A stretch of DNA of 64,000 bases from Polynucleobacter necessarius (GTDB lineage: Bacteria > Pseudomonadota > Gammaproteobacteria > Burkholderiales > Burkholderiaceae), in the NCBI RefSeq assembly GCF_900095175.1, contig NZ_LT606946.1, positions 312,712 through 376,711 of the forward strand, written 5' to 3'. Made by a program: the position numbers and the translations under genes. This document shows, piece after piece, positions 61,633-64,000 of the stretch. Below the pieces are notes generated by a model that ran no database searches, was not told where the DNA came from, and saw nothing but the letters and a program-made list of their open reading frames with translations. Numbering within the stretch: position 1 is the stretch's first letter; the number at the start of each line of letters is the position of its first letter.

Positions 61633-62631
61633 ATGTTTAATCAAAAAACCAGAGCATCACTTTTTTCTGTAAGCACGTTAAAGAAATCACTATTTCTGCT
61701 TTGTGCAGCACCGCTAGCAGTAATGGCGCAAGAATGGCCAGCTAAGCCAGTTACCTTTTTAAATCCTTTCCCAGCAGGCGGTGGAACAGATGCATTTGCT
61801 AGACCGCTGGCAGCACAGTTAACTGAGCAGATGGGTAAGCATTTATTATCGATAATCGTGGTGGAGCGGGTGGCACTGTTGGTGCCTCAGTTGCAGCGAA
61901 GGCAGCTCCTGATGGATACACTTGGTTTATTGGTGCGACACATCATACGATTGCACCATCAATGTATAAAAACTTGGATTACGACATTGAAAAGAGTTTT
62001 CTTCCTGTAGGCTATGTTGGCAAACGTGCCTCAAGTTCTGGTGGTTAATCCACAGCGCGTAAGTGCACGCAATGCCAAAGAGTTTATTGACCTCATGAAG
62101 AAGAATCCTGGCAAATATAACTTTGCTAGCGCAGGTAGTGGCACTGTTCACCACTTAGCCGGTGAGTTATTTAAGATTCAGACTGGCACCTTTATTACTC
62201 ACATCCCTTACCGTGGTGCTGGCCCAGCAATGAATGACTTGTTGGCAGGCCAAGTGGATTTAGAGTTTGATGGCCTTGCTACATCTGCACCACAAATTAA
62301 TGCCGGTAAGTTAGTGGCGATTGCCGTGGCAGCAAACAAGCGCTCACCAGCAATTCCAAGTGTGCCAACATTCCAAGAAGCTGGATTGCCTGACTACGTA
62401 GTGTCAACTTGGTACTCTATGTTTGCTCCAGCAGGCACTCCAAAACCTATCGTTGACAAGATGATTGTTGAAGTGCAGAAGGCCTTAAATTCACCAAAGA
62501 TCAAAGCAATCTGGGAGAAAAATGGTTCTGAAATACCGAATCTCTATGGTGAAGCATTTGGTAAGCAGGTGAATGCTGACGTAGTTCGTTGGTCTAGCGT
62601 GGTTAAGAAATCTGGTGCTTCGTTAGATTAA
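61633..62631 (+). pseudogene. TctC-type binding protein for a tripartite tricarboxylate/malonate transporter, two frameshifts
   Basis: Secreted binding protein of about 330 residues in three frames. Signal peptide (to about AVMAQ), then EWPAKPVTFLNPFPAGGGTDAFARPLA, the middle IIDNRGGAGGTVGASVAAKAAPDGYTW and the rest LANVPQVLVVNPQ...YRGAGPAMNDLLAGQVD. Breaks near 61844-61850 and 62012-62016. The transporter partners are not in view. Position between decarboxylase and synthetase suggests malonate as cargo. AAAGGAGACAAAG precedes the ATG. Confidence 0.78.
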
Positions 62632-62665
62632 TTAAGCATTTAATGTATTGGTATTTGAGGCTCGA

Positions 62666-64000
62666 ATGAATTTATATTCCTTATTGGAGAAAGGTTTTCC
62701 AAAAGATAAGCAAGCGTGTGCACTTGAAACGCATGATGGACTTTATTACTCCTGGAGTGATCTAGAGCGTGCAACTGCCAAGATGGCAAATTTGCTTAAG
62801 AGTCTCAAATTACCTGCTGGATCAAGGGTTGCAGTACAGGTTGAAAAATCTCCTGAGGCCCTTTTTCTTTACCTTACCACTATCAAGGCAGGCTATGTTT
62901 ACCTACCTCTGAACACAGCCTATCAAGCGGCGGAAATTCAATACTTTCTCGAGAATGCCGAGCCTGCAGTAGTAGTTTGCAGTAGCAAGAATTTCTCTTG
63001 GGTATCGAAGGTTGCTTTTAGGGCGGGCACTAAACACGTGTTTACTTTGGATGAAGATCGCAAAGGCACTTTGCTTGAGCGTGCAGCTGGCCAAAGTGAT
63101 AAGTTCAAGACTGTTGCTGTAAAAGATAATGATTTGGCTGCTATCTTGTATACCTCCGGTACTACCGGACGTAGCAAAGGCGCGATGCTGACCCATAAGA
63201 ATTTGGGTAGCAATGCGCAAGTGCTGCAAAAGTTTTGGGGTTGGAAAAAAGGCGATGTCCTATTGCATGCATTGCCAATCTTTCATGTCCACGGCTTATT
63301 TGTAGCTGCTCATGGTGCGTTAATTAACGGTAGCAAAATGATTTGGTTGCCGCGTTTAGATACTGCGCAACTCATTCATCACATGCCTAATTCCACTGTA
63401 ATGATGGGTGTGCCAACGTTCTATGTACGCCTGCTTGCGGATAAGAATTTCAATAAGAGTGTCACGCGCAATATGCGCTTATTTATTTCGGGTTCTGCAC
63501 CCTTACTGACTGAAACATTCAATACCTTTAAAGAGGTGATTGGCCAACCGATTCTTGAGCGCTATGGCATGAGCGAGACCGTGATGTTGGTCTCCAACCC
63601 ATACAAAGGAAATCGTGTAGGCGGATCCGTTGGCTTGCCCTTGCCAGGCGTGAAAGTGCGCGTGGTTAACGAAAACAATAGACCTTGTGGTGTTGATGAA
63701 ATCGGCAGCATTCAGGTTAAAGGTCCGAATATATTCAAGGGCTACTGGCGCATGCCAGAAAAAACTGCAGAAGAATTTACCAAAGACGGCTGGTTTAAAA
63801 CCGGTGACGTGGGACGTTGGGGCGGAGATGCCAATGGTGGTAAAGCGCCCAAGGATTACCTCTGTATTGTTGGACGTAGCAAGGACTTAATTATTTCTGG
63901 TGGCTATAACGTCTATCCAAAAGAAATCGAGAGCTTTATCGATGACATGGATGGCGTAGATGAGAGTGCCGTGATTGGTATTCCGCAGCCAGATTTTGGT
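62666..64000 (+). CDS. matB: Malonyl-CoA synthetase (partial)
   Basis: AMP-forming acyl-CoA ligase; 445 residues seen, open at the right edge. ATP-binding ILYTSGTTGRSKGAMLTHKNL, HALPIFHVHGLF, LERYGMSETVML and GWFKTGDVG...GRSKDLIISGGYNVYPKEIE are in order. MatB activates malonate with CoA. It forms, with the decarboxylase and binding protein upstream, a malonate uptake-and-use cluster. Confidence 0.9.
   Translation, partial: MNLYSLLEKGFPKDKQACALETHDGLYYSWSDLERATAKMANLLKSLKLPAGSRVAVQVEKSPEALFLYLTTIKAGYVYLPLNTAYQAAEIQYFLENAEPAVVVCSSKNFSWVSKVAFRAGTKHVFTLDEDRKGTLLERAAGQSDKFKTVAVKDNDLAAILYTSGTTGRSKGAMLTHKNLGSNAQVLQKFWGWKKGDVLLHALPIFHVHGLFVAAHGALINGSKMIWLPRLDTAQLIHHMPNSTVMMGVPTFYVRLLADKNFNKSVTRNMRLFISGSAPLLTETFNTFKEVIGQPILERYGMSETVMLVSNPYKGNRVGGSVGLPLPGVKVRVVNENNRPCGVDEIGSIQVKGPNIFKGYWRMPEKTAEEFTKDGWFKTGDVGRWGGDANGGKAPKDYLCIVGRSKDLIISGGYNVYPKEIESFIDDMDGVDESAVIGIPQPDFG

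Overview
The window looks like a chromosome segment of a freshwater betaproteobacterium close to Polynucleobacter (Burkholderiaceae). The basis is moderate-to-low GC, compact operons, the order yebC-purD-hemF-nadD-rsfS-rlmH-maf-rng, and neighbouring dnaE, msbA, lptFG and pepA-holC-lgt genes. The genus is inferred from recalled family resemblance and gene order; no search was run.

Layout. 1-6.6 kb (minus strand): glutathione reductase, a selenoneine-synthase-like enzyme, selD and a PhnD/PhnC/PhnE-type ABC importer, read here as one selenium uptake and selenometabolite locus. 6.8-9.4 kb: a thioredoxin-like protein, a YeeE/YedE sulfur-transport-type membrane protein and a secreted tandem rhodanese. 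9.5-14.9 kb: two ECF sigma factors (the first with a zinc-finger anti-sigma), then a tightly spaced run encoding a secreted Cys/Lys-repeat peptide, a cytochrome c carrying the same Cys module, a DUF6969-like protein, an AhpD-like protein, a secreted thioredoxin, a CcdA-like membrane protein and a DsrE-family protein. 15.0-24.5 kb: an accessory island bracketed by two 25-bp palindromes, with a tyrosine recombinase at the left edge, a deleted integrase, many small unknown genes, an array of GTTGC motifs, a promoter element shared by two genes, a HipA-like kinase/DUF3037 pair and a DnaQ-BRCT protein. 24.5-26.3 kb: a broken secreted protein, an SDH-type protease and tRNA-Lys. 26.4-60.1 kb: mostly core genes (amiC, tsaE, queG, azlCD, a large FAD/Fe-S dehydrogenase with a GntR regulator and a glyoxylate aminotransferase, rhlE, gluQ, dnaE, LPS glycosyltransferases, msbA, rng to yebC, tRNA-Leu, cysB, lptGF, pepA, holC, lgt). 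60.2-64.0 kb: a malonate-use cluster (malonyl-CoA decarboxylase, TctC-type binding protein, malonyl-CoA synthetase).

How the genes fit together. The first 15 kb is an unusual concentration of selenium, sulfur and thiol chemistry under probable ECF control. The strongest candidate for an undescribed system is the ECF-linked run with the C-x3-C peptide and its cytochrome fusion. The island has a mobile-element organisation with its own shared promoter and a symmetric repeat array.

Caution. Eleven genes carry a frameshift or in-frame stop, including conserved ones such as yebC, gluQ and selD. Several lesions sit in homopolymers, so residual assembly error is likely and should be excluded before any of them is read as biology.
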